Shown here: piece after piece, positions 1-4,679 of the stretch
How the letters are laid out: every line of letters begins with the position of its first letter
Numbering within the stretch: the first letter of the stretch is position 1
Assembly (NCBI GenBank): GCA_023129675.1
Contig: JAGMBM010000187.1
Location: forward strand, 1-5,547
Source: Hadesarchaea archaeon
Lineage (GTDB): Archaea > Hadarchaeota > Hadarchaeia > Hadarchaeales > Hadarchaeaceae
Direction: 5' to 3'
Length of the DNA stretch: 5,547 nt
Position numbers and translations under genes: made by a program
Notes under the pieces: model-generated
What the model was told of the DNA's origin: nothing
Seen by the model: only the letters and a program-made list of their open reading frames with translations
Database searches by the model: none

Positions 1-143
1 TCAAAGATATTGTCCCAACAACCGTACTGAAAGCGCAACGGGAGTTCTGGCGATGTGGGAATTGTGGTAAAATATATTGGCATGGAACACATTGGAAGAC
101 TATACTTGAAATGGCCTCACGATATAACCGGATGGTGGGATAA
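1..143 (+). CDS. Mut7-C family RNase-like protein, C-terminal end (5' truncated)
   Basis: An open frame enters from the left edge (first full codon at 3) and stops with TAA at 141-143, giving 46 residues. It contains a CxxC pair (C18, C21 of the visible part) in the string EFWRCGNCGKIYWHGTHW. This matches the second half of the zinc ribbon that closes Mut7-C (DUF82, PF01927) proteins, where an aromatic-rich C-C-G-K-x-Y-W-x-G-x-H-W block is typical. Family knowledge: these proteins join a PIN-like RNase fold to a C-terminal zinc ribbon and are proposed to act on RNA; the catalytic part lies outside this window. The AMMECR1 gene begins 5 bases after the stop, and its ribosome binding site lies inside this gene's last codons, so the two are probably co-transcribed. 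Family assignment is fairly sure; the cellular role is not known. Confidence 0.8.
   Translation, partial: KDIVPTTVLKAQREFWRCGNCGKIYWHGTHWKTILEMASRYNRMVG
134..138 (+). promoter_or_regulatory. Ribosome binding site GGTGG for the AMMECR1 gene
   Basis: GGTGG lies 10 bases before the GTG start at 149, within the final codons of the upstream Mut7-C gene. It supports the GTG start and suggests translation from a shared transcript. Confidence 0.55.
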
Positions 144-148
144 ATCCC

Positions 149-754
149 GTGCTCACGCTCGATGAAGGAAAGTTGCTTGTGAAGCTCGCTAGGAAAACGA
201 TCGAAACTTACCTGCGCGAGGACAGGAAACCGCAGGTGCCGAAGGTACCTGCGAAATTGCGCGAACATCGAGGCGTTTTCGTTACCCTTAACAAGGAGGG
301 CGAGCTCCGTGGATGTATCGGCCACCCCCTACCCACCACCCCTCTCGTCGATGCCGTGATCGACTCCGCCATAAGCTCTGCGACCAGAGACCCTCGCTTT
401 CCGCCGGTAACCCCTGAGGAGCTTCCCGCGCTGGAGGTGGAGGTGAGCGTGCTCTCGAAGCCCGAACCTATCAAAGTGAAAAGCCCACGCGAATATCCGA
501 AACACATCGTAATCGGCAGGGACGGTTTAATCATCGAGTGGTCGGGTTATGCCGGCCTGCTGCTGCCCCAAGTACCCGTCGAGTGGGGATGGGACGCCGA
601 GGAGTTCCTCTCGCACGCTTGCATGAAAGCGGGGCTGATGCCAGATCACTGGCTCCATGAGGGGGTTCGAATAAGCAAGTTTTCGGCGCAGGTCTTCAAA
701 GAGAGAAGACCAGGCGGCGAGGTAGAGGAGCGTAAAATGGCCCAGAAGGAATGA
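149..754 (+). CDS. AMMECR1 family protein
   Basis: The complete 201-residue protein matches the AMMECR1 family (PF01871) along its length. Visible marks are the signature LRGCIG at residues 53-58, preceded by RGVFVTL (41-47), then DPRFPPV (81-87), the GLLLPQV block (136-142) followed by VEWGWDAEEFLSHAC, and the usual C-terminal SAQVFKERRPGGEV. Length is typical for archaeal members. The GTG start gives the expected N-terminus, in which a short acidic stretch precedes the first helix (KLLVKLARKTIETYL); GGTGG lies 10 bases upstream. Family knowledge: AMMECR1 is conserved in all domains, its biochemical activity is unsettled, and the invariant LRGCIG motif with its cysteine has been taken as a possible catalytic or binding site. 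In many prokaryotes it occurs with Memo-like and radical SAM partners; neither is visible here. The gene follows a Mut7-C gene at 5 bases and is followed by a T-rich terminator-like stretch. Family call is firm; function is open. Confidence 0.95.
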   Translation: MLTLDEGKLLVKLARKTIETYLREDRKPQVPKVPAKLREHRGVFVTLNKEGELRGCIGHPLPTTPLVDAVIDSAISSATRDPRFPPVTPEELPALEVEVSVLSKPEPIKVKSPREYPKHIVIGRDGLIIEWSGYAGLLLPQVPVEWGWDAEEFLSHACMKAGLMPDHWLHEGVRISKFSAQVFKERRPGGEVEERKMAQKE

Positions 755-756
755 TG

Positions 757-776
757 GGGCTTTTTTCGAGCTTTTT
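757..776 (+). terminator. T-rich terminator-like stretch after AMMECR1
   Basis: Two T runs (761-766 and 772-776) follow a GGGGC just after the AMMECR1 stop. Archaeal termination commonly uses such T-rich tracts without a strong hairpin. The next gene has its own TATA box, which fits a transcription unit ending here. Strength is unknown. Confidence 0.5.
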
Positions 777-790
777 GAGGCAAAACTAAC

Positions 791-798
791 TTTAAATA
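791..798 (+). promoter_or_regulatory. Archaeal TATA box (TTTAAATA) for the coiled-coil gene
   Basis: TTTAAATA is preceded by an A/C-rich CAAAACTAAC that could serve as a BRE. A start site about 25 bases downstream would fall near 820, leaving a short leader carrying the ribosome binding site before the ATG at 835. An 8-base inverted repeat (772-779 and 807-814) flanks the box. Confidence 0.6.
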
Positions 799-823
799 CT
801 GGAAAGCTCAAAAAATCAAAAGA

Positions 824-830
824 GAGGTGA
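824..830 (+). promoter_or_regulatory. Strong ribosome binding site GAGGTGA
   Basis: GAGGTGA ends 4 bases before the ATG at 835. It is a near-ideal archaeal Shine-Dalgarno sequence and is the main reason to accept the short coiled-coil gene as real. Confidence 0.75.
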
Positions 831-834
831 GGGG

Positions 835-1068
835 ATGGAACAAATTGTAAAAGATGAGCGCGTTTCATCTATCGAAAGTAAGTTAAACTCATTAATTCAG
901 CGATTGTCGGATTTGGAACGCCGATTGAGCGTTTTAGAGCGTTCCGCTGGGACTTTGAAATCGTCACCTTCTCCACTAACACCAGCCCAGCCGACTAAGA
1001 TAAGCCACAACTACCTCAACCGCGCCATATCCAAGGCACGACGCGACTACGAGAGAAAGTACCGATAG
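835..1068 (+). CDS. Small coiled-coil protein of unknown function
   Basis: A 77-residue protein that I do not recognise as a named family. Residues about 9-37 form a clear coiled coil: I13, L17, L20, L24, L27, L31 and L34 are spaced 4-3-4-3-4-3, with charged residues between. A Ser/Pro/Thr-rich linker follows (about 41-55). The C-terminus (about 58-77) is strongly basic and helix-prone (NRAISKARRDYERKYR). No signal peptide or membrane segment is seen. The layout suggests an oligomer with a positively charged tail that could touch nucleic acid, acidic lipid head groups or a partner; this is inference. The start is supported by GAGGTGA 4 bases upstream and by a TATA box at 791-798. The membrane protein gene begins 20 bases after its stop with its own GGTGA, so the two are very likely one operon and may work together. 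Reality of the gene is likely; function is unknown. Confidence 0.8.
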   Translation: MEQIVKDERVSSIESKLNSLIQRLSDLERRLSVLERSAGTLKSSPSPLTPAQPTKISHNYLNRAISKARRDYERKYR

Positions 1069-1079
1069 CTCAGCACCTC

Positions 1080-1084
1080 GGTGA
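1080..1084 (+). promoter_or_regulatory. Ribosome binding site GGTGA for the membrane protein gene
   Basis: GGTGA lies 4 bases before the ATG at 1089 and fixes this start over the many in-frame alternatives downstream. Confidence 0.65.
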
Positions 1085-1088
1085 AGCG

Positions 1089-1649
1089 ATGCGCGGGGAA
1101 TACTGGCACGCCGCATTTTGGTTGCTAGTCATCGGAAGCTGGGTTCTTGGCGTCGCTTACGGGCGTTGGGGTGGTGATGGAGGATTCTTCGTCGACCTCA
1201 GTCAGGCCGTGCGTGTGCCCTCGCCACTCGAACTGAGTGAATGGTGGCAGCCGCTTGCCTACTTCACGCTTACAGTCCTCGCGACCTTCGTGCTCGCCCA
1301 ACTCTTCTTCGGTGTGGGGGCTGCTGTCTTCCTCTTCTCTCGAGGGGTTTATGACGGGAAGCTTATCGTTCTGCTCGAGCAAACGGTGGGGGGTTGGTCC
1401 TTCCCCAATATCCCGGCCAACGAGTTCTGGATGGTCCTGTTTATCGTGCTCATCTTGACCGTGAACCTGCCGCTCTGCCTGTGGGCTGCGCACCTCGGCA
1501 CCCGACGGGCAACGTACATGTGGTACCGGCTCCGAGGGAAGCCCCTAAAGCCAGAGGTGGGAGCGGGACCGATGACAACTCTATTACTCATCCTCGCGGC
1601 TTCGGTAGCCGCAGGTCTAGTTGGTGCGTTCCTTATCTCTTACACGTAA
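1089..1649 (+). CDS. Four-helix membrane protein, possibly SpoIIM/DUF95-like
   Basis: A 186-residue hydrophobic protein with four likely membrane segments: about 8-25, 57-83, 113-136 and 162-184. A loop of about 30 residues (26-56) follows the first helix. A second loop (84-112) follows helix two. A basic loop (138-155, RRATYMWYRLRGKPLK) precedes the last helix and is probably cytoplasmic by the positive-inside rule. The order, with a small-residue-rich FFGVGAAVFLFSRGVYDGKLI after helix two and a Leu/Pro helix ending LGTRRA, recalls archaeal proteins annotated as stage II sporulation protein M (DUF95). I cannot confirm this without a profile search. No transport or catalytic motif is visible. 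It sits 20 bases after the coiled-coil gene on the same strand, probably in one operon. The stop TAA at 1647-1649 touches the promoter palindrome of the next gene. Confidence 0.8.
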   Translation: MRGEYWHAAFWLLVIGSWVLGVAYGRWGGDGGFFVDLSQAVRVPSPLELSEWWQPLAYFTLTVLATFVLAQLFFGVGAAVFLFSRGVYDGKLIVLLEQTVGGWSFPNIPANEFWMVLFIVLILTVNLPLCLWAAHLGTRRATYMWYRLRGKPLKPEVGAGPMTTLLLILAASVAAGLVGAFLISYT

Positions 1650-1666
1650 CATTTAACTATAAATGT
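1649..1666 (+). promoter_or_regulatory. TATA box within an 18-bp near-palindrome, promoter of the FBP aldolase/phosphatase gene
   Basis: ACATTTA-ACTA-TAAATGT is a perfect 7-base inverted repeat with a 4-base spacer, and it contains the TATA-like TATAAAT at 1658-1664. A start site about 25 bases downstream would fall near 1685, leaving a leader of roughly 15 bases before the ATG at 1701. The symmetry may be a regulator site that competes with TBP, or just a consequence of an AT-rich TATA box. Confidence 0.55.
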
Positions 1667-1685
1667 GCATACTGAAACGATATGT

Positions 1686-1690
1686 AGGAG
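1686..1690 (+). promoter_or_regulatory. Ribosome binding site AGGAG for the FBP aldolase/phosphatase gene
   Basis: AGGAG ends 10 bases before the ATG. A second GGTGA at 1696-1700 directly abuts the ATG and is too close to act normally. The start itself is not in doubt: an in-frame TGA lies immediately before it and no alternative start codon follows nearby. Confidence 0.45.
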
Positions 1691-1700
1691 AGATGGGTGA

Positions 1701-2822
1701 ATGCCTGAAAAAACGACCGTATCAATAATTAAGTGCGATGTAGGATCTTTAGCCGGGCACCACACGGTTCCCACACCAATACTAAATCTCGGCGAAAAGC
1801 GTCTGCAGGAAGCACAGAAAAAAGGGCTCATCAACAGCCACTACGTGTTCCATGCCGGAGACGACCTTGAACTTCTAATGGTTCACCAAAAAGGGGAAAA
1901 TAACCCCGATATCCACAAACTAGCTTGGGACATTTTCCTAGAGGCGGCAAAAAAAGCCACCGACCTTAAACTCTATGGTGCGGGGCAGGATATTCTGAAA
2001 ACGGCTTTCAGCGGAAATGTTCGAGGAATGGGTCCAGGTGTAGCTGAGATGGAAATTGAGGAGCGGCGCTCGGATCCAATCGTTCTCTTCGCCGCTGATA
2101 AAACGGAGCCCGGTGCTTTTAACTATCCAATATTTCGCATATTTGGTGACCCCTTCAACACTGCTGGACTTGTAATCGATCCAAGCATGGGCGGGGGATT
2201 CAAATTTGAAGTTCTCAATGTGTTCGAAAACAAGAAGGTTGTCCTGAAGTGTCCTGAAGAGATGTACGAGTTAATTGCATTGATTGGAACACCTGGGCGC
2301 TATGTGACTTCACACGTGTGGCGGGCCAGCGACGACCTCGTATGCGCTGCAACGAGCACGACTAGGCTCTCATTGATCGCGGGGAAATATGTAGGGAAGG
2401 ACGATCCTGTCTCTATCGTGAGATGTCAGCGCGGCCTGCCGGCGCTCGGGGAAGTAGTGGCGCCCTTCATGCACAGCTACTTTGTAGAGGGCTGGATGCG
2501 CGGTAGCCACTGGGGACCGTTGATGCCCGTGGGGTTGAAAGACGCTAAATGCGTGGCTTTTGATGGCCCCCCAAGGATCGTGGCGCTCGGCTTCCAAGTC
2601 AGCCACGGCAAAATCGCCTGCGATGATGACGGCAATCCAATGATAAGCGATCTATTCGAGGATCCCTCGTTTGACTTGGCTCGCCGAGAGGCTGTCGAAC
2701 TTGCGGTTACCCTGCGTCGGATGGGTGAATTTGAACCAGCTCGGTTGGGCGCCGAGGCAATGGAATACACCACCTTACCCAAAGTCTTGGAAAAGTTGAA
2801 GGATAGATTCAAGCCGGCTTGA
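1701..2822 (+). CDS. fbp: Fructose-1,6-bisphosphate aldolase/phosphatase (class V FBPase)
   Basis: This bifunctional gluconeogenic enzyme condenses dihydroxyacetone phosphate with glyceraldehyde 3-phosphate and then dephosphorylates fructose 1,6-bisphosphate to fructose 6-phosphate. It is cytoplasmic and Mg2+ dependent. The 373 residues match family length (about 360-390) and order: TTVSIIKCDVGSLAGHH at the N-terminus (D13, H20), the metal-binding pair D54-D55 in HAGDDLELL, Q96, D133-K134 in AADKTEPGAFN, the DPSMGGGFKFEV block (160-171), and GKYVGKDDP with Y230, the presumed Schiff-base K233 and D234-D235, then RCQRGLPALGE. Numbering runs one residue ahead of the published Sulfolobus and Thermoproteus enzymes as I recall them. 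Residues known for both activities are therefore present, so a working enzyme is expected. The gene has its own promoter, is unrelated in function to its upstream neighbour, and converges on the DedA-like gene with 9 bases between stops. Confidence 0.97.
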   Translation: MPEKTTVSIIKCDVGSLAGHHTVPTPILNLGEKRLQEAQKKGLINSHYVFHAGDDLELLMVHQKGENNPDIHKLAWDIFLEAAKKATDLKLYGAGQDILKTAFSGNVRGMGPGVAEMEIEERRSDPIVLFAADKTEPGAFNYPIFRIFGDPFNTAGLVIDPSMGGGFKFEVLNVFENKKVVLKCPEEMYELIALIGTPGRYVTSHVWRASDDLVCAATSTTRLSLIAGKYVGKDDPVSIVRCQRGLPALGEVVAPFMHSYFVEGWMRGSHWGPLMPVGLKDAKCVAFDGPPRIVALGFQVSHGKIACDDDGNPMISDLFEDPSFDLARREAVELAVTLRRMGEFEPARLGAEAMEYTTLPKVLEKLKDRFKPA

Positions 2823-2841
2823 ACGCCCGGCCTACTTTTTT
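2813..2841 (+). terminator. Hairpin plus T-run after the FBP aldolase/phosphatase gene
   Basis: GCCGG (2813-2817) pairs with CCGGC (2827-2831) across a 9-base loop that holds the TGA stop. A T6 run follows at 2836-2841, with more pyrimidines after it. On the plus strand this resembles an intrinsic terminator. The T-run is the complement of the Lys/Arg-rich end of the convergent DedA-like gene, so the site overlaps that coding region. Confidence 0.5.
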
Positions 2842-3512
2842 CTCTTCCTCGGCACATATCTTTCGGCGACTTTCACCCAATCAATTCTGAACATCACGAC
2901 CATTACCAGAACTAGGATAACCGCTACTACGGCTGCAAGCATCCAGCCATCGAACAATTCACCCGCAGCTTTACCCATGTACGCAATGATGAAGGACATC
3001 GCAAACTTCCCAGCAACACATGCGGTGAAGGCTCTCCACAGGCTGTAGTGCATCAATCCAAGCGGAATGAAAAGTAGATCATCAGGGAGGGGAGTAAGCG
3101 CGAAGATGAAGACTGCGAGCACCCCAAATCTTTCAAAAATACTCAACATCGCGTCCAGCTGGCGGCGGCGCTTTTTTCCCACCACATGCCTGCCTGCATA
3201 TCCAAGCCCGTACCCAACTAGCTCTCCCCCCGCCGCTCCAAGTCCCGCCGCTATCGCGAGCAGAAAGGGATTAAAGGCTGGAGCGATTCCGAACAAAATA
3301 ACCGTGTAAGGGATTGGGATGATGACCGAGCTCGCACCAATGAAGCTGAGCAAAGAGATGCCTGGATAGCCGATGTTCTTCCAAACGTCCTCGGATATTT
3401 TAGGGATGGCGATTGCTAGCATGGCGAATAGGATGACAACGGCTAGCACAACGACGATGATAAGTGCGGTGGTGACTGCTTTCTTGCGACATGAGAACCA
3501 ACGCTTCATCAT
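2832..3512 (-). CDS. DedA / SNARE-associated (VTT) family membrane protein
   Basis: A 226-residue integral membrane protein. Segments are about 13-36 (entry helix), 50-78 (probable re-entrant stretch with SSVIIPIPY), 82-105, 127-150, 155-178 and 187-208, ending in a basic tail (RKRKK). DedA-type marks are the GAAGGELVGYGLGYAGR block with E97 and R108, FERFG (126-130), the TPLPDD stretch with P141, P143 and D144-D145 on a re-entrant loop, and R160 and G168-K169. Family knowledge: bacterial DedA proteins support membrane potential and drug resistance, and some recycle undecaprenyl phosphate across the membrane. A matching role for a dolichyl-type carrier lipid would fit the adjacent glycosylation genes but is inference. 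Two ATGs are possible: GAGGTG is 3 bases from the first (3512) and 6 from the second (3509), so the second may be the true start. The gene is probably co-transcribed with the upstream nucleotidyltransferase-cupin. Confidence 0.88.
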   Translation of the reverse strand: MMKRWFSCRKKAVTTALIIVVVLAVVILFAMLAIAIPKISEDVWKNIGYPGISLLSFIGASSVIIPIPYTVILFGIAPAFNPFLLAIAAGLGAAGGELVGYGLGYAGRHVVGKKRRRQLDAMLSIFERFGVLAVFIFALTPLPDDLLFIPLGLMHYSLWRAFTACVAGKFAMSFIIAYMGKAAGELFDGWMLAAVVAVILVLVMVVMFRIDWVKVAERYVPRKRKK

Positions 3513-3595
3513 TTACACCTCATGATTTTCCGCGAGTCCTGCATCGTCCAAAACTCAAACGCCAAATACTCAACGTTGTCTAAGGTCTTGACCAA
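3509..3595 (-). CDS. Possible 28-residue small ORF coupled to the DedA-like gene
   Basis: In the 103-base gap between the nucleotidyltransferase and DedA-like genes, one minus-strand frame is open from 3610 to a TGA at 3511-3509. Starting from TTG at 3595 it encodes 28 residues, including VKTLDNVEYLAFEF and a basic end. Its stop overlaps the first ATG of the next gene in an ATGA arrangement, as in translationally coupled pairs. A GAGGG lies about 12-16 bases before the TTG, which is rather far. The residue mix (aromatic and acidic, then basic) looks protein-like rather than random. It could be a real small protein, a leader that controls the DedA-like gene, or the remnant of a longer gene. 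I do not recognise a family. Confidence 0.3.
   Translation of the reverse strand: MVKTLDNVEYLAFEFWTMQDSRKIMRCK
3516..3520 (-). promoter_or_regulatory. Ribosome binding site AGGTG for the DedA-like gene
   Basis: AGGTG (within GAGGTG) on the minus strand ends 3 bases before the ATG at 3512 and 6 bases before the ATG at 3509. The spacing favours the second ATG. Confidence 0.6.
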
Positions 3596-3615
3596 TTCCG
3601 CAGTTATCCCTCACG

Positions 3616-4620
3616 CTACCTTACTTCATAGAAATCTTTTACCCTAACTACGTCCTTAGGATGGGGCGTCGAAATCTCGCGAATCAACATGGTTTTGGAG
3701 GCTATGAAACTGTGAACGACTTTGGGCTTGATGTGTATCTTCATCCCTTTCCTGAACCGCCTCCGCTTGCCCCGCTCGAACTCAATCCACCCAGCACCGC
3801 CTAGCACGTGAAGAATCTCATCCCTGACCTTATGATAATGGAGCGAGGTTCGGTAGCCGGCCATGATGAAAAGCAATTTTTCCATTCTTTTTTTGGTGAG
3901 TTCGAGTACTTTCTCATGACCCCAAGGTTTATCCGTGCGGTTTGAGTACTCCTTCCTGACCTCCTCTAAATCCTTCGCCGTGTCAATCGCCGCCCAAAAT
4001 GGGTCCCTATCCTCTTTGTAACATGCAAGTTGTCCGCGGGCTGCAAGTTCTGGAAACGCCGTGCGTTCGATGTTCCCTGTCTTAAACTTCTCAAGCAGGG
4101 GCAGCACGCGCCTGGAAAAGCAATAGTAGCCTGCATTGATGTAGTGCTCGAGCAGCGGTTTCTCCTCGAACGACTTGATGCGACCCCCCTCGAGCCGCAG
4201 GATGCCGAAGGGACTCAGCATCCGTGTGACGAACATCGATGCTGAACAACGGGATCTTTTGAACTCTTGCATCATCCGCCTTGGGTTGATGTCCGCGACC
4301 ACATCACCATTACTAACGACCACGTCCTCGTCAGCTTTCCTCAGGCCCAACCGGATGGCGTTGAGCGTGCCGAGGGGTTTTTTCTCGGCGACGTACTCGA
4401 TTTTGAGTCCTCTGTACTCGCCGCCGCATTTTTGTCTAATTTTTTCACCGAGGTGGCCTGTAAGCAGAAACACGCGATCGATTCCAGCGCTCTTGTAGCC
4501 GAAAAGTTGCCTATCCAGAATCGTGTAGCCGGGCTTGAGCTCGAGCAACACCTTTGGTATCTTACTTGTTAGGGGACGCATGCGCTTGCTTAACCCTCCA
4601 CATAATATCATGCCTATCAA
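3616..4620 (-). CDS. NDP-sugar pyrophosphorylase-like nucleotidyltransferase fused to a cupin domain
   Basis: The 334 residues form two domains. Residues 1-225 are a sugar-1-phosphate nucleotidyltransferase: GGLSKRMRPLT (8-18) with R13 and P22-K23, KPLGTLNAI (81-89), NGD with D106, EEKP (152-155), NAGYY (162-166) and ID-TAKDLEE with D213, giving the two acidic metal ligands of the fold. Residues about 231-330 are a cupin: G255-x5-H261-x-H263-x4-E268-x6-G, then G292...P299...H303, so the usual 3-His/1-Glu metal site is complete. The end, EISTPHPKDVVRVKDFYE, resembles cupins found with surface-sugar enzymes. The likely role is making an activated sugar (NDP-hexose or NDP-heptose type) in the cytoplasm, with the cupin isomerising, epimerising or sensing a related sugar. 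The layout recalls bifunctional ManC-type enzymes but is shorter, so GDP-mannose is only one option. The TTG start gives a first strand matching the family (MxxxILxGG) and has AGGTGG 4 bases upstream; ATG at 4611 would cut that strand. Confidence 0.88.
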   Translation of the reverse strand: MIGMILCGGLSKRMRPLTSKIPKVLLELKPGYTILDRQLFGYKSAGIDRVFLLTGHLGEKIRQKCGGEYRGLKIEYVAEKKPLGTLNAIRLGLRKADEDVVVSNGDVVADINPRRMMQEFKRSRCSASMFVTRMLSPFGILRLEGGRIKSFEEKPLLEHYINAGYYCFSRRVLPLLEKFKTGNIERTAFPELAARGQLACYKEDRDPFWAAIDTAKDLEEVRKEYSNRTDKPWGHEKVLELTKKRMEKLLFIMAGYRTSLHYHKVRDEILHVLGGAGWIEFERGKRRRFRKGMKIHIKPKVVHSFIASKTMLIREISTPHPKDVVRVKDFYEVR

Positions 4621-4624
4621 TCAC

Positions 4625-4630
4625 CCACCT
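4625..4630 (-). promoter_or_regulatory. Ribosome binding site AGGTGG for the nucleotidyltransferase-cupin gene
   Basis: AGGTGG on the minus strand ends 4 bases before the TTG at 4620. The spacing fits the TTG and supports it over the ATG at 4611. Confidence 0.6.
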
Positions 4631-4637
4631 AATGTGG

Positions 4638-4645
4638 TTTTAATC
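4638..4645 (+). promoter_or_regulatory. Candidate TATA box (TTTTAATC) for the GT2-GtrA gene
   Basis: TTTTAATC lies about 40 bases before the ATG at 4680. A start about 25 bases downstream would leave a leader of roughly 12 bases carrying GGTGG. It is preferred over the more TATA-like 4655-4662, which would place the start site at or after the ATG. The match is weak. Confidence 0.35.
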
Positions 4646-4654
4646 CCCGCTCAC

Positions 4655-4662
4655 TAAATATC
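4655..4662 (-). promoter_or_regulatory. Candidate TATA box (GATATTTA) for the nucleotidyltransferase-cupin unit
   Basis: Read on the minus strand, GATATTTA lies about 35-42 bases before the TTG at 4620. A start site near 4633 would leave a leader of about 13 bases with AGGTGG in it, a normal archaeal layout. It shares the 59-base divergent region with the promoter of the GT2-GtrA gene. Confidence 0.45.
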
Positions 4663-4670
4663 TTAACTTT

Positions 4671-4675
4671 GGTGG
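4671..4675 (+). promoter_or_regulatory. Ribosome binding site GGTGG for the GT2-GtrA gene
   Basis: GGTGG lies 4 bases before the ATG at 4680 and supports that start. Confidence 0.6.
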
Positions 4676-4679
4676 ACAA

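Noticed and set aside
137..148. GGGATAAATCCC palindrome between the Mut7-C stop and the AMMECR1 start
   Set aside because: The arms are 5 bases with a 2-base centre, too tight for a stable RNA hairpin, and it coincides with the ribosome binding site and stop codon; best treated as chance.
1125..1493. 122-codon open frame on the minus strand opposite the membrane protein gene
   Set aside because: The plus-strand gene has a ribosome binding site and a coherent four-helix pattern; the antisense product is a charged, low-order string with no start signal, a typical shadow.
2477..2857. 126-codon minus-strand frame over the end of the FBP aldolase/phosphatase gene
   Set aside because: It overlaps conserved coding sequence of a certain gene and also the DedA-like gene end; no domain is recognisable.
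4655..4662. Plus-strand TATA box (TAAATATC) for the GT2-GtrA gene
   Set aside because: It is only about 18 bases before the ATG, so the transcript would begin at or after the start codon and lose the GGTGG site; it fits better as the minus-strand TATA box.
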